Positions 17,125-29,433 of a DNA stretch of 64,000 bases are shown piece by piece (within the stretch, counting starts at the first letter, position 1; every line of letters starts with the position of its first letter). A model generated the notes under the pieces. The model was not told where the DNA came from, searched no databases, and was given only the letters and a program-made list of their open reading frames with translations. The translations under genes were made by a program, and so were the position numbers. Source of the stretch: Dioscorea cayenensis subsp. rotundata. Taxonomy: Eukaryota > Streptophyta > Magnoliopsida > Dioscoreales > Dioscoreaceae. Where the stretch lies: contig NC_052479.1 of assembly GCF_009730915.1 (NCBI RefSeq), forward strand, positions 30,629,610-30,693,609, written 5' to 3'.

Positions 17125-18090
17125 ATGGAGAGTTTTTGTGGTATTGCTAGATTCAACGGGGAGGAAGAGTGCTAATGTTCACGGCTCGGACTTCTTGGGA
17201 GTTGGTGTTAGGCGAGATATGTGAGCGATGGGGTCTCGAAGTTTCTCTTGTCGAGGGTTAAGTTCATCACACCGGATGGATATAAAAGCGGTTTGCCCTA
17301 ATCGAAAAAGCGATGTTGACTTCCAGCTGGATGTGTCACGTCCATTCCATCTTCAAATGTGATGTAGTTGATCTTGTCGTCGAGACAGAAAATGTGCCAT
17401 TGCCGAATCCTAATGAAAACGAGGTTTACTCGTTGTAAGTTCCTTTTCTTTTAATTATTCCAGTTGTCTGGGGTCATTATTGTTTAAATATGTCCGTCAC
17501 TGGTTAACATATTATACTAGTCCTTTACGTTATTAGTTAATTGCTTAAGTATTTAATTTAACGTTTAACTATTGTAATTATCGCTTAAACATTATACTCT
17601 CCGCTTAACATATTGATCTTTTCATTTGACTGAAGTGTTGGCAGGAATTCAGATTCTGCGAGTGCTCCCATTCATCCCCATGGTGACCCTGGCGGTGTGG
17701 GATGTCTTCCTTCCTCGTCAGATCATTCTGAAGTGTTGTCGTTGGATATTGGACAACGTTTTGACGGTGTCGAACATTTTAGGGATGTACTTCGAAATCA
17801 TGCAATCAAAAGGAATTTTGACTTCAAATTCATAAAGAGCGAAAAAAACATCGGGTGATCGTGGAATGCTGCTGCAGATGGTTGTCGTTAGCGCCTTCAT
17901 GCATCAAAAAGAGTATAACAAAAATACTTTCGGAATCAAGACAATCAACCCGTCACACACTTGCAGGTGGTGGTATAGGTTCGGCTCACATCCGAAAAGC
18001 GTCCCAAAAATGGGTTAGCGCACGAGTGATTCGTGAGCTCAAGGGACCGTCCCTCGTACTAAGGCCATCGACATTCGGAAGGGACATTAA
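17125..18090 (+). pseudogene. MuDR-type transposase, N-terminal fragment
   Basis: The frame starts MESFCGIARFNGEEE at an ATG (17125). Despite frame breaks it shows the usual plant MULE N-terminus (RVKFITPDGYK, then the MCHVHSIFKCDVVDLVVE-like stretch near 17320-17390). An intron is likely at 17435-17644 (donor TTGTAAGTT, acceptor ggcag). After it come FRDVLRNHAIKRNFDFKFIK and SEKHRVIVEC, followed by a His/Cys-rich HTLAGGGIG-like part and KWVSARVIRELK. This is the MuDR DNA-binding domain with its zinc ligands. The DDE catalytic domain is absent: the sequence stops near 18090 and passes into a minus-strand gene piece. Several frameshifts and stops show that it is dead. Confidence 0.75.
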
Positions 18091-18094
18091 GCGC

Positions 18095-18690
18095 GACCGA
18101 GCAACCCTTAATGTACCTCGTGTTGGTCTTCTTCCCGTGCGATCTATCTTGCACTCGGGCGGCGCTTGTGGAATATCCTCCATAAGCCACTTGCGTCGCT
18201 CGCGCCCTACGCCAGTATCGCCCCGTACGGTCGGTAGATCATCGACGTAATCAACGATCCGCTCGAACCGAGCATGATGTATTTTGGGAAGAGGGATCGT
18301 CCCCACGAGGTACACCATCGGAGTTTGACAAAATTATCTTCTTCTCCCTTCGTCGAACAAGTTGCACCGAGTGCTCTTGATGGAGTCTCCGTGTCTCTCG
18401 TAGGTCTTTGATAGATACCGCCCTTCGAACGCCGACCGGTTTTCTTCTTACGAAAGACCACTGCGTCGCCATCGCAACGCGGACCAAGAACGAGGGCCAC
18501 ATCTTGAGGTCTCGAAACTCAGCGAGCTTTTCCCCGATCCCGAATTTATTAGTGCGACCATCGTACCTTTTGCAAAAGAGAATCAAGAAGGGCCCTCTCT
18601 TGGTATATGGCTTCCAGCTCGATGAGCAGCGCAAACGGTGTCCTTCGAATAATCTCCCGAGTGTCGAGGGGTCATGTTAACTTTTCAATT
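18095..18690 (-). pseudogene. DUF1985-like gene fragment carried by the MULE
   Basis: Across minus-strand frames the region reads RRTPFA...ELEAIYQERALL, then FGIGEKLAEF, DVALVLGPRCDGDAVVF, RETRR, NFVKL, MVYLVGTI, ERIVDYVDDLPT and KWLMEDIPQA. This resembles the DUF1985 / Ulp1-associated domain often carried as a second gene by plant MULEs (from memory, not searched). At least two frame changes break it, and its 3' part is missing at the junction with the transposase piece. A peptidase catalytic domain is not visible. Confidence 0.5.
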
Positions 18691-19690
18691 CGACTAAGGT
18701 CTCCACAACCGGTGTCAAATAGCAACGCCCATTAACTAGGGTTGACCGCCATAATCACAAGCTCCGCAACAATAACAACACATTCAACATGCAGATTGAT
18801 AAAAAGTTTAAGCGGAAATATAAGGTTTTAAACGGTAGAACTCGCGTTATTAAAGCAGAGATATAAAATGTTAAAGCAGAGACGAGAATACTTAAACAGA
18901 GACAACAAATGTTAAACTCAGTAACATCTCATTTCTTAAACGTCAACCTCATTTAGTAAAACGCAGAACCATATCAAACGAAAGCGGGAAATGTACATTA
19001 TAAATATTACACAAATCATAACAATCGAAAAAAACTATTTCGATAGTGTATACATACTGAAAATCGCAAAAACAAAACAAAACCCTAGCCGAGAAATCTC
19101 CCTCGAGACTAACAAAAACCCCCAGTAGAAATCCCTCGCAGACTTCAATATCTTCCAACAAAAACAGGGAGCACAAAACAAAAACCGAAAAAAATCTTTC
19201 TTTGAATGTAGCAGCTTAACATAAAACCATACTCAATACCTTAGATTGCAAACCGATGAAATGTCAACTAGTTCGCTGGGGACTTCTCCTTCGAGATACC
19301 GGTGGAAAGGGAAAAAGTCGATGAAATACCAATTACGGAGGCTTCGCGGTAGAGACAACTCGGAGACAGCTTCGAAATGGAAAAGTCAAGACGTGAGTTG
19401 AGAAAAAGCAATTAAACGGCTCCAATAAATTGCCTCTCGGGGTTACTCTACGGAAAACCGCCCACTTCCTCTCAAATCGACGAGATGGGCTGCAGCCCAC
19501 GACTCCCCATGTAAGGGCATTTTTCGTCCAAAAATTTGAAACTCACTCCGCTCACATCCGCTACGGGGTTTGGGGGTTTGAAAAAAACATAGACTTTTAA
19601 AAAGGAGGGGTTTTTGGGGATCAGAAACTAACGTGTTTTTTGGCAATTTTACAAATTTAAAGGGTTTTTTTGGCAATTTCCACTTGTAAT
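18691..19690. other. Right subterminal part of the MULE remnant
   Basis: No intact gene. 18800-18970 again has TTAAAC/TTAAAG words every 20-30 bp. From about 19500 the sequence matches the element-end style (ggaggggtttttgggg, then ttggcaatttccacttg) ending near 19690. Confidence 0.5.
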
Positions 19691-20233
19691 AATTTACCTT
19701 ATTTTTTTATTCTGAATAAATAGAAGGCATAAAATTATTTTAGATTGTTTTGATTAGTTGTAAACAAAATAACAAGCATACCTCATGGATAAGTTTTTAC
19801 AACAGTACAATTGATTTAGTTAATTAAATTTATCCAGATACAATCTTTAACAAATTTTAACTTCAAAATTCCTGTTTCATAAAATAAAAAAAAAATATTA
19901 CAACCACTTCTCTTTTTTCATTATTCCCTCTTTTTTTTAAAAATGTTTTCCATGTAATTAAAAAAAAAAAACACTGTAAATGTTCTCAATTGAAATGAAA
20001 GTGGGCAAAGATCATGATGAACATTAAAAGATGAGGATTGGGATTGAACATATAAGTACAAGCATGGGATTGAACATGGAATCCATGAACAAAGGAAAGA
20101 AAAGGAAGACACAAACATTAATTATTAAGAAGAAAAAAGCTTCCTTGAAAGATCCCAAACATAAGATTATTTCTCTTGACTTTGTTGGTATTTATATCAC
20201 AACACAACCGGTTGATTCTCTTGATCTCTTTGT
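19691..20233. other. AT-rich spacer and 3' UTR of the GATA gene
   Basis: AT-rich DNA with poly-A and poly-T runs. 20000-20233 should hold the 3' UTR of the minus-strand GATA/ZML gene. No separate gene was recognised; the plus-strand frame 20031-20342 overlaps the last GATA exon antisense and is not supported. Confidence 0.45.
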
Positions 20234-22348
20234 TCATGATATTATTGAGACATGTCCATTTGTTGCATGCTCAGTTCCTGATTCTATGGTTGTATTGTTC
20301 TGCATTAGGAAAAAAATGAGAAAAATGAAGACAGAAAGATGAACATATGAGCCAAAAAGCATAATTACCAATTCCTTTTGTTCAGATGGAGCATTATGAA
20401 TTGGTGTCATTGGATTCTTTGAAAGATCTCTCATTGTTCCCTATACCCAATCCAAAGTTTTAATAATGAATGCTAGATGCTTTAAAAGATACAATTTAAA
20501 AAACCATACTTTAAATGATGAAAGAATGAAGATGAATTAGATAGAAATGATGCTATATCGAATAAGGTTATTGTATTTTGTAGGAAAGCATTACCTTATT
20601 TGCCCATATAAGTCCGCATGCATTGCATAAAGTCCTAGGTCCATCAGGTCCGCGGCGCATCATTGGTGTCGATTTTGAGCTAATGCCACAATGATGACAT
20701 CTAAAACATTGAAGAGAATGTTTAACTTTGGCTCCATGATAGACACAAAGCAGAAAGAATTCTAACATTAGAAAAGCTCTTCTTGCTAAATGCTTAAAGT
20801 TCATAGACAAATGCTAATCAATGAAACTCTCCATCTCAAGCATCGACAGGAAGAGTACTGTGTACCATGACTTCAACTAATTGTGCTATATATATATATA
20901 AATTGAAGCTTACATTGGTGCCGATTGTGGTCGACCTTCAACATCAGCCCAGTGTTGGGGAGTATCCATATTTGTGATGCTCACTGCAGCATCTTCATGT
21001 TTTGTTTTGGAAGAGGTGAACTGTCCCTTATTCCGATGCATCCTATTCGCAATGGCAACAAAAATATGGTGCATTAAGTACACCAACAAATGACATGCAA
21101 TTTTATGTTGTGTGACAAATAGAAATGAAATCAATGAAAAGCATAGATGAATATTGTAGGCTTTGCAATTCTGATTTACTTTCAGAATGTTAAATGATGA
21201 CCGAATTTGCAGAGAATAGAAGTAATAGGGATAGAGAAGAGCAAAGAAATTAATTGTCATCTCTAGACCACCAAAGTCAATCACTACCTTCAAAATCCTT
21301 CATGCAAAATCTCTGATTTTGATCTTCAAATAGCAAGGCAAATATGTCAAAAAGAAGAACAACCAGAAGATGAATTTATATATATGAAAGAAAAGTTCCT
21401 AACATTGATTGCAACAACTCCTAGTCCTACCTAAGGGCAACCTCTTTCCGAACAGTATAGCGTATCTTTTTATCAAAATTTCGTTCTTTTCTCTTCTCAC
21501 GGAATCTCATCAATGATGCCACTCTATGAGGGAAATTCGATCTCTGCACAATAAACAAATAAATGACCTCAAAGACAACCTCTCTTAGAATCAATCAGTA
21601 GCATGTTAAAATCAACAGAACCTTGTTATTCTGATGGGAAGATGATCCAGGGGGAGACAATCCACCGGTTATCTCCTTGCCCCCAAGCAACAAGAGCACA
21701 GCCTGAACCTAAACAGTGCAATCACCAACCAAATAACCTTAACAATAGCAAGCGATGCTAATCAGATAAAAAGAAAAAGATATCATCTTTATAAATGCAA
21801 TATGAAGCAACATCACTACACTAATGAGTTCCAAACATAAACTACACAGCAAAAGAAGCAACAAAAAAATTCAACCTTTTGTGTTAGTGGGAAAAAAAAG
21901 GCAATTAAGAAGAGCATTAAAATGACAGTGAGACAAAGAAATGCATTAGTAGTAAACTAAGATTAAAAATAATTAGAGAACACATCGAAATTCAAATTTT
22001 TGCCCATAAACACAAAGTTAGCAATGAATTCTTCAATTTGTTCCAATTTTCCCTGAATCCAAACACAGTGAAAATGCGGCAAAGATTCCAACTTTTCATT
22101 AGATCTCAAAAGAAAAGAAACACCAGAAGGAGAAAAGTAATAAACAAAGAAGGAACCTTATCGGGAGAGACAGAATCGAAGACATAGACCTCGCCCTGGA
22201 ACGAGAGCGTGAGTTGGTTGCTCCCAACTTGGGGCAACATCACTCCCTCCATCCCCTCCCCCTCCTCCGCGCTTCCACCACCGCCGCCTCCGCCGCCGTC
22301 GAACGAGCCCGGCCTAAGCTCGCCGGCTTCACCAGGGTTTTCACTCAT
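20234..22348 (-). CDS. ZML-like: TIFY/CCT/GATA transcription factor (ZML type)
   Basis: Plant-specific class of GATA factors related to ZIM/ZML1/ZML2, nuclear DNA-binding proteins implicated in light and stress responses. Seven exons join in frame: 22348-22157, 21708-21622, 21543-21431, 21042-20914, 20700-20595, 20440-20369, 20299-20234, giving 254 aa. Order of parts: an acidic Gly-rich N-terminus (eight Gly in a row near residue 18), a TIFY-like motif ([12 protein letters not shown], about 46-57), a CCT domain ([20 protein letters not shown] onward, about 106-148), then the zinc finger CHHC...CNAC with Cys 175, 178, 199 and 202. The 20-residue finger loop is diagnostic for this class. The last two exons are short and less certain; the final exon after acceptor aatgcag adds NNTTIESG to the stop. 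The gene looks whole. Confidence 0.92.
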
Positions 22349-22562
22349 CCCTCCCGCTCACCCCTCCACCCCCAAATCACAAACCCAAAAAAAAAAGGAG
22401 AAATTTCACCGATCAATCGATTTGGAAGACGATGCCGGAAAGGATTCTCAGCTCGATCCGCGCTCAAAAGAAGAAATTTCCGATGAGATCTAGCGGGAAT
22501 TCGTTCCGAGAAATCTAGGGATTTCTCGATCTCGAGCTCTTGGATGAATACGAATCTTGACA

Positions 22563-22594
<32 letters not shown>

Positions 22595-22690
22595 ACACGA
22601 TGTGGGGCCAATATGATGACGAGATTTAATGAGAACCGTTGGATGAGATCCGAGTGATTGGGTGGGAGAAACGAAACCATTTTCAATTTA
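22349..22690 (-). promoter_or_regulatory. 5' leader and proximal promoter of the GATA gene, with (GA)n
   Basis: GC-richer than its surroundings. A GA/CT microsatellite runs through about 22560-22594, a frequent feature of plant leaders and core promoters. The transcription start was not determined. Confidence 0.5.
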
Positions 22691-23224
22691 ACTCGTTTTT
22701 AATTTGGAGATAATTTCATTATTAATAACATTATAAAAATAAAAATAAAAAAGAGTTCCGGGTTGAAAAAATAAAACAAAATTAAAATATTATCTCTAAC
22801 AACAAGAAAATTAGGAAAACAAAATATAATTAAAATTATTACGAGCTAATGAATACCAACCTGTTGTAATTTATAGTTAAATGAACCTGAATTGAAAGAG
22901 TTTAGTGAAACAAAGTATAAGATACAATTCTTAGTTGATAAATTCATCATTTACACCATCTTTAAGATGAACCAAAAAAAAAAATACAATTGGGTATCAT
23001 TTGCCACCAGTTTACTCCAAGGTAAGTAATTTTAGGTTAGCAAAATTAATCTTATGCTGTATGTACACAGATACGATGGCTGAACAGCTAACACCACTGC
23101 AAAATGGTTCAAAAACCCGCCTTTCGGCCTGATCTTAGGCCCTGACTCACCCTCCGTGATCAAGGCAAAAATGCTGATTCAGCAAGATGCATTCGTGTTA
23201 AGGCATCATCTGGCTCATAATAAG
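22691..23224. other. Intergenic DNA and 3' UTR of the KH gene
   Basis: AT-rich. The part nearest 23225 should be the 3' UTR of the KH-domain gene. No other feature was seen. Confidence 0.45.
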
Positions 23225-26200
23225 TTATGATGAAGTTTTTCCAGATAGGATAAAAGCATGAAGGAGGCTTTGCGCGGCTCGAATTTGACCAGGGTTCCCT
23301 GATATGATCACTGTTCCTTCAGCTGCCCCGGGTTCGGGGTCGTGAATCACGACCTTTGCATTTGATATCTGGGAAAATAAAGACTTTGTAAAGATTAATT
23401 ACATTATGACATTGATGGCTAATTCGCAGCAATGGTGATCTGCTTGTTAGTTGCTAACAGTGGATCAAGAACATAGAAATCTACATTGACTTCTAGTTTT
23501 GAGAATTTTAGCAAACAAAAATAATAGCAGCGATACCTCTCTAATGTCATTCAGGTTAGTGCCGTTCTCCCCGTACACAAATTGTAGCAGGTCCTGAGGA
23601 ACCTTTACAGTAGTGTTTGGCACAAAAGCCGTCTGGCTTCCACTGAAAATCAAGATCATCATACATTATGCATTAGAAGATAGCTAAGATATGCAGTAGA
23701 GAAACTAGACATAAAGAAACTGTATTACCTTCCCGCCGGAGCACTTCTGAATCCAAAGCCTGCTCCATTGTCTGGAATGCCCCTGGGGGTGACATTGCTC
23801 ACAGGCTGGCGAAATAAAAAGATGTCACTTCAAAATTATTTCACACTTACAAACAAAATAAAATGCAAAGCTAAGAGGGATGTGTTAAGAACTTAGGATA
23901 CATTATTTTACTAGTGTTGATATGTTCAGCACATATAGGTTTTCAGTGAACTTGCAGCATAACCTAAATTGAAACAATGAGTAATACAACCATTTGCAAG
24001 CACAAGATGTACATAACCTACCAATGGAGCCCAGGCTCTTGGGGAGGCTGGATGATCAAAGCCAGGGTGAGGTCCTCTAGCTTCACTGCCATAGTGAAAG
24101 GGAGGTCGATCTGGTGCCATGCTGCCAAAATGTTCCATACCATGTGGATGAGCATGTTGCCTTTCTATGCCATGGGAGAGACCGACTGAATGATCAGGAG
24201 GACCATGAGGGAACCCCATAGGAGGGTAAGGCGCAGATGGCATTGAGTCGTTCCTTGGCCTGGGCGGCGGCATGTCAGGTGGGCCAGACATATAGGGTGG
24301 CAACATGTCAGGTGCGCCAGGCATGAAAGGCGGCGGCATTTCAGGTGCACCAGACATGTATGGTGGCGGCATCTCAGGTGCGCCAGACATGTATGGTGGC
24401 GGCATGCCAACATTTGGATGAGGTGGCAAAGGGAAAATAGTCTCCCGGATTCTACCTGTAATCTGAAGCAATGCTTCCTGGACCGATTGGTAGTTACCAA
24501 TGACCTGCCAACATGGTATAAGTCATTAACATAACTGTTCCAATAAGCATGTCAACATACCCCTGCTACATCAATTTATGTTTTCAGCACACTGCCTGAC
24601 GCTCAACTAGCAGATCCAAAATACCGCCCAGACTATATATATAGATTTATAACTACTGAATGAAAATGTAAAATGTACCTGCACAACTTCATCATTCGGT
24701 TGAGCACATTTGGGGACATGTTCCTTAAGAAAAATTCGAATATTTGCACCTGTTGCCCTTCTCATTTCAGAAATAATGGCTCCACCTTTGCCCAGCAAGC
24801 AGCCTATCTGCTGCGAATGCACAAGAAGCCTTGCAGAAAGAGTTGAACTTCCCATATCCATTTCTGAAAGCCTTGAAAATATACGAAGAACCCCATCTTG
24901 TGCAGGAGAATGCTTAAATTCTGGATTCTGTGCAATTACAACCAGCAGAGTGAAGAATATTTAATATCAAAAGATAACAGATTTAAATTTAATACCTAGC
25001 AAAACATAAGGGGGATCCTACATTCCTACATACCTCACGAGCAGAGACTACAATAACTCTTTCATCTGAATCAGGTACAGGTTCTGCAACTTTAATAGAT
25101 GAACCAGTTTCATTTTGCAATCCGCGAACAATGACGCCTGCTTTCCCAATGATGCTCCCGACCTTCTCATTTGGGCATAACATTCTGAAAGCCACTTCTT
25201 CTTCAAAAACCTTCCAATGATTAGACATAGGGCTATCAATCCCAGGCGAAAAACCTCTGTACTGATAATCCGGACCATGCATATTAGGAATATAGCCTCT
25301 TGGAGATGGAGCATAAGGATCTCCTGGTGGAGGCGGCCCAGCTCCACGAAAATTTGCCGCATTTGGCTTACCAATAGCTGGGCTGGATGCTTCCACTCTT
25401 GGGTGGTCTTGAAGACAATTTGAAACAGCTAATAGTGCTTTCTTTACAGCTGGGAAATTTCCACTTATCTGCCAGTGTAGCTAATTTTAGCAAAGAAGAT
25501 AGTTCCGCCAAGAATATGTAATTATGAAAAATAGAGTCACTAAACAAACAATAACTATCAACATAATCATAACTGAAAGATATCCAGCAAAAGATTGAAC
25601 TGGAACATGACAAATGCCAATTCAAAAGGATTGCACAATCTTTAACAACTCCTAACTTCTGCCACTGATATATGGATGTCTCAAGGGTTGATTTTCCTGA
25701 TGATCTTCTATTAACACTATCACATCACGAAGAGATAGCATGACAAAAATATGAAATTTTCAGTGTATAATCTATATTTTATATATCAATTTGGACCTTG
25801 AACCCAAAAAAAGTTCATTTTTCTCCTTAAACTAATAAGAAGAAGGGTGCAAGAATAGCCTGAAACTACAAAAGAAGTGAGTAGTCTTGGTTCTGGTTCC
25901 CATTCCCTTTTTTTTTTAAATTGCTTTCAGAGACCAAAATGAATTTATGGTTTAGGGACCTAAAGTGCACTTATACCTATAATTTTCCGTCTTTTCTTCA
26001 TCACTTGAATGCAGTATGCATGTGCTTTGTATCTACATGGGCTTCCTGTATTATATCCAGAACACTTTTCCACTCATAATTTAAACTGAATTTCTACCAC
26101 TGTCCCTTGGAAGATACGCTTCACTGTCCTGATCAATTTGGATTCTAATCCAATTTATAATACAATAAAGATAGCCCATATCTATCGAAGTTAGGATGAT

Positions 26201-27129
26201 TCATCAACTGATGCTTAAACAACCAATGGCTGGACAGTAATTGATACTGTTTCAGCGCAATAAAGGTAGTTCAATCCAATGCAAAGCACAGACATTTAAG
26301 AAAGACCAGTTCAACAATCACACAGGATCAAACGTAGGTAGAATAAGCAATGAATTCAGAGAACAATCAAAATAGTTACGCTCCATACGAGCACTCTTGG
26401 GACTATCATCAAACACCAAATGATCATAAACTGCAGCTTAAAATGCTATACAGAGTAGAAAATGACATAACTTTCTTTGCCAGGCTAAAAAAAAAATCAG
26501 TTTTTAAGGTATAAAAATCAAGTACAAGCACTCACATGAATAAGTTCATCCCCAGCTGCAGCGCAAGCGGGCACCTGCTCGTGTCCTAGAATCCTAATCT
26601 GAGCCCCGCTCTCCGTCTTGATCTTCTCCACGATCTTCCCTCCTTTACCAATCACACACCCAACCTGCCCATTTGGCACCAGTAGCCTGCAAACAACCGA
26701 GCCCTTAATCTCCTCATCCTCTCCAATTCCCTCCCAATTCCTCTCCACCCTCAAAATCCTCTCGAAAACCCTAATCAAAGCCATTTGCGCCGGCGAAGGC
26801 TCGTTACACACCTCAGAACCGTCAGGTTCGACAACAGCCTTATGGCAAGTGTCAGCGATGATGAAGACGACGCAGTCATCGGAGCCGGGAACAGGGTCAT
26901 CCACACGGATACGAGCAGAGGTCTCCTCACGAATCTGGCGGACTACAGCACCGCCCTTACCGATGACGCCAGCCGATGACGCAACAGGGCAGAGGAGGCG
27001 GAAGAAGGTCTCAGCGGGCTTGGCGAGCGGCGGAGGAGGTCGGAAAGGAACGGAAGAGGGATGGCGCCGCTTCACGCCGGCAGCCGAGGGGTGGTCTCCG
27101 GCGCCGCCAGCGGCGACGGAAGTCTCCAT
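23225..27129 (-). CDS. Five-KH-domain RNA-binding protein (HEN4-like)
   Basis: Nuclear PCBP-like RNA-binding protein of the plant group that includes HEN4 and RCF3, which act in pre-mRNA processing (family knowledge). Seven exons join in frame: 27129-26536, 25468-25034, 24927-24679, 24504-24022, 23805-23729, 23642-23537, 23368-23225, giving 695 aa. The GxxG loops are GKGG at 57-60, GKGG at 161-164, GKAG at 306-309 and GKGG at 389-392. The fifth domain, near residue 618 to the end, has GENG at 637-640 and ends AAQSLLHAFIL. Between KH4 and KH5 is a Pro/Met-rich linker with tandem PPPYMSGAPEM units (about 460-507). The 27129 ATG is the first in a frame that stays open upstream. The first intron is about 1 kb. 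Which family member it is orthologous to is not settled. Confidence 0.9.
24270..24410 (-). repeat. 33-bp coding tandem repeat in the KH protein linker
   Basis: Four to five units of about 33 bp encode 11-residue PPPYMSGAPEM variants (PEM, PDM and PPFMPGAPDM forms). DNA identity between neighbouring units is high, so copy number may vary between individuals. Confidence 0.8.
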
Positions 27130-27860
27130 GGCTTCTCGAAAACGTATCTCAGCCTTCCAACCCTTCTTTGCGTTGCTTCCCGCCTCGAGATCAGCGCTAT
27201 TTATTGTTTTGTCTCGAGATTCGTCTCTTTTGAAATCAACGGCTGATAATGCCTGATCCAAAGAACAGCAACGACCCACCAAATTTCTCACCTAAAAAGC
27301 CGAACCTAACAACGAACCCGGTTCTCCGCCTGGTCTTTTTAGCTTTGAGTTCTTAATCTTAGTCGCTTTTTGGGTCTCTTTAAAACTTCTCGTTTCAAGT
27401 GATGGAATATGCCAGGTGGCACACGCCAACGGCTACCTGCATCGCGACGCACCAACGGTCCATTATCACTCACTCAAACAGCGTCATCGAACCAGAGACT
27501 CCGGACCCACATCAACGGTTCAATCCCAGTGGTATTTCAGTCATTTCATATTTTCATCTACCCATACTACCCCTCCTCGATCCCAAAAAAAATATATATA
27601 AATAACAAAAACTCTATTTTTTAAATTATATACATTATTTTTAAATGCGTGAAACTCAAGAAAAAAAAAAAAAACTCTTTCGAGAACTCCCACTGAAGCT
27701 CACGTTTTCGCATCAAGGGTAATATCGTCATTTCAGAAGCACCGGATCCGGTATTAGAGCCCAACCGAAACACATCCTTTCAAATGCTGTCCGTGTTTCT
27801 AAACGTTGCCACGTCATCATCACCTTCTTCTCTGTTGCTCTTATTTCGGGCCCCCAAACC
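27130..27860. promoter_or_regulatory. Divergent promoter between the KH gene and the UBC22-type gene
   Basis: The two genes point away from each other with about 0.7 kb between the KH start codon and the first UBC22-type leader exon. The DNA holds GC-rich blocks (27300-27540 and 27690-27850) split by an AT-rich block at 27590-27670. Short frames here are not convincing genes. No specific factor site is claimed. Confidence 0.4.
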
Positions 27861-29433
27861 TCAGATGCCATTCAATCATTGCGATTAGTTTTCTCCAAAT
27901 CGAGAGAGCAAATCCCCAGGTATTGCCCCGATCTCATCTTTTTCTTTTATCGTGAGCTCAAATGCTTCAATTTGATCCAAATCTCTCCCATTTCCGTGAT
28001 TTTTGCAGCAATTGGGCTTTTTTTTTTTGTTGGTGATCTGAAAGTTAACATCTTTTATACGCTCTCTTTGTTTTGATGATCCAGTTATGTGTTTTTGTCT
28101 TGTGATTTATTTGTTGTTGCAATGCTGGTTTGTTTGATTGATTGATTCTGATTGTTAGGGTTTGTAAGCTGTATAATGTTTGCATTTGATTTCTGGAGTG
28201 GAGTGTCCGTGTTTCCGTATGTTTGCATTTGATTTGTGTTGTTTTGAGTTGTTGCTGGTATTTTGAAGGAATATCGATGTTCTGATTAGCCTTTTTGACT
28301 TCAATGGCTGGTGTTGTAGTGTGGGATGTTTTTGTGGATCTTTGGTCAATGACTTTGGTTTCTGCTCTTCAAAGCCTGCGCTTTGAGCGGATTTTGTGAT
28401 TGAGAGTTATTGTAAGCATCTTGGGGAAAATATTTCACCCTTAATATTGTATGATCGTTGGGAGGGTTGTGGATCCTAGTTCGAAGTTCTAGGTTTCTGA
28501 TCCTTATTGTTGGAGTTCAGGGATGAATTGTCTGTTCATAATAGTTGGATAGAAGAGACATCATTTGTCATCTAGGTGATTTTTGTTGTGTGATTGTGTC
28601 ATTGTTGAATTTTTGGAGGAATTTAATTGGCTATTGTGGGAGTGCAGGAGAAGCTGAAGTCCTAACTCATTGTTGAATTCTTGTAATTGTCTTTAAGACA
28701 TTTACTGATTAACTCTTTGATGCAACTGGCTATTGTAGGAGTCCTAGGTCAAGCTCTTAGATTTTCTGCCCCTGAAAGACCTTGGTTTTAAAAGCCTTCA
28801 AGTCTCTAGTTTGAGTTTTGAATCGAGAAATTCTGAAGGAATTTATAATATTAGGGTCTACAAACCTGCGGCTAGATATTGCCTATAGAGATGACGTTAC
28901 CTGTGTGCCCACTATTGGACATTTCTTCTTAGAAGAAGATGATCATCAATCAAATGTGACGTCTAAGAATTTGACCATGAAAGATGCTGTCTCATATAAT
29001 AGATATTCTAGTCAAATGAGCAGCTGTATTTATAAGCTTTTTAGATTGACTTGTTCAGTGATATATTGTTGACATTTCTAATGTCACGTGTGATGAAGCG
29101 CCAGGTAATGTTACAACTGGGTGTTTTAGGTTAGAACATATGACCACTCTAAGCTGAAGTCGCCCTTTTGGAAGATCTTCTACATGATACTTAATCTGGC
29201 CCCATCATTATTTTCTAAACTGGCTTTTCTTTATGTGGGATGCATATTAAAAGTTTTTATCTAACCCCTCATTGTCAAATTATGCAGGATTGCCGGTAGC
29301 CTTTCTTGGCCTGGAGACCTTCTGTGATATTCATTACTGTCATCAGCAACTATCGTCTCTGTTGCAAACTAAGTAACAACTCCACTTTACAGAGGAAAGG
29401 GATAAAAAGACACGATTTTCTCTTGGTGTGAGA
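27861..29433 (+). other. 5' leader of the UBC22-type gene with one long intron
   Basis: A first leader exon appears to end at 27919 (CCCCAG then GTATTG). The second leader exon starts at 29288 after acceptor tatgcag and runs to the start codon at 29434. The intron of about 1.37 kb is T-rich, as in many plant ubiquitin-pathway genes. Small frames inside it are chance. Confidence 0.6.

Larger units (their letters stand above)
8740..19690. mobile_element. Decayed two-gene Mutator-like element (MULE), interrupted by an LTR element
   Basis: Both ends carry related inverted sequences. The left end begins near agggaaaattactg (8750) and contains ccaaaaaccccctcct about 45-60 bp in. The right end read on the minus strand begins ggtaaattattacaag and contains ccccaaaaacccctcct. 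Such CCAAAAACCCC-rich ends are frequent in plant MULEs. Inside, a MuDR-type transposase N-terminus lies on + (17.1-18.1 kb) and a DUF1985-like gene piece on - (18.1-18.7 kb). They are joined tail to tail, as expected if a convergent two-gene element lost its middle. No clean 9-11 bp target duplication could be fixed, so the outer limits are within tens of bases. Confidence 0.55.

Noticed and set aside
26618-27256. 212-codon plus-strand frame over the first exon of the KH gene
   Set aside because: The minus strand has two clear KH domains here with GKGG loops, so the plus frame is a shadow.
28818-29072. 84-codon frame in the UBC22-type leader intron
   Set aside because: It lies wholly inside a T-rich leader intron, has no domain, and its composition is that of random intron DNA.
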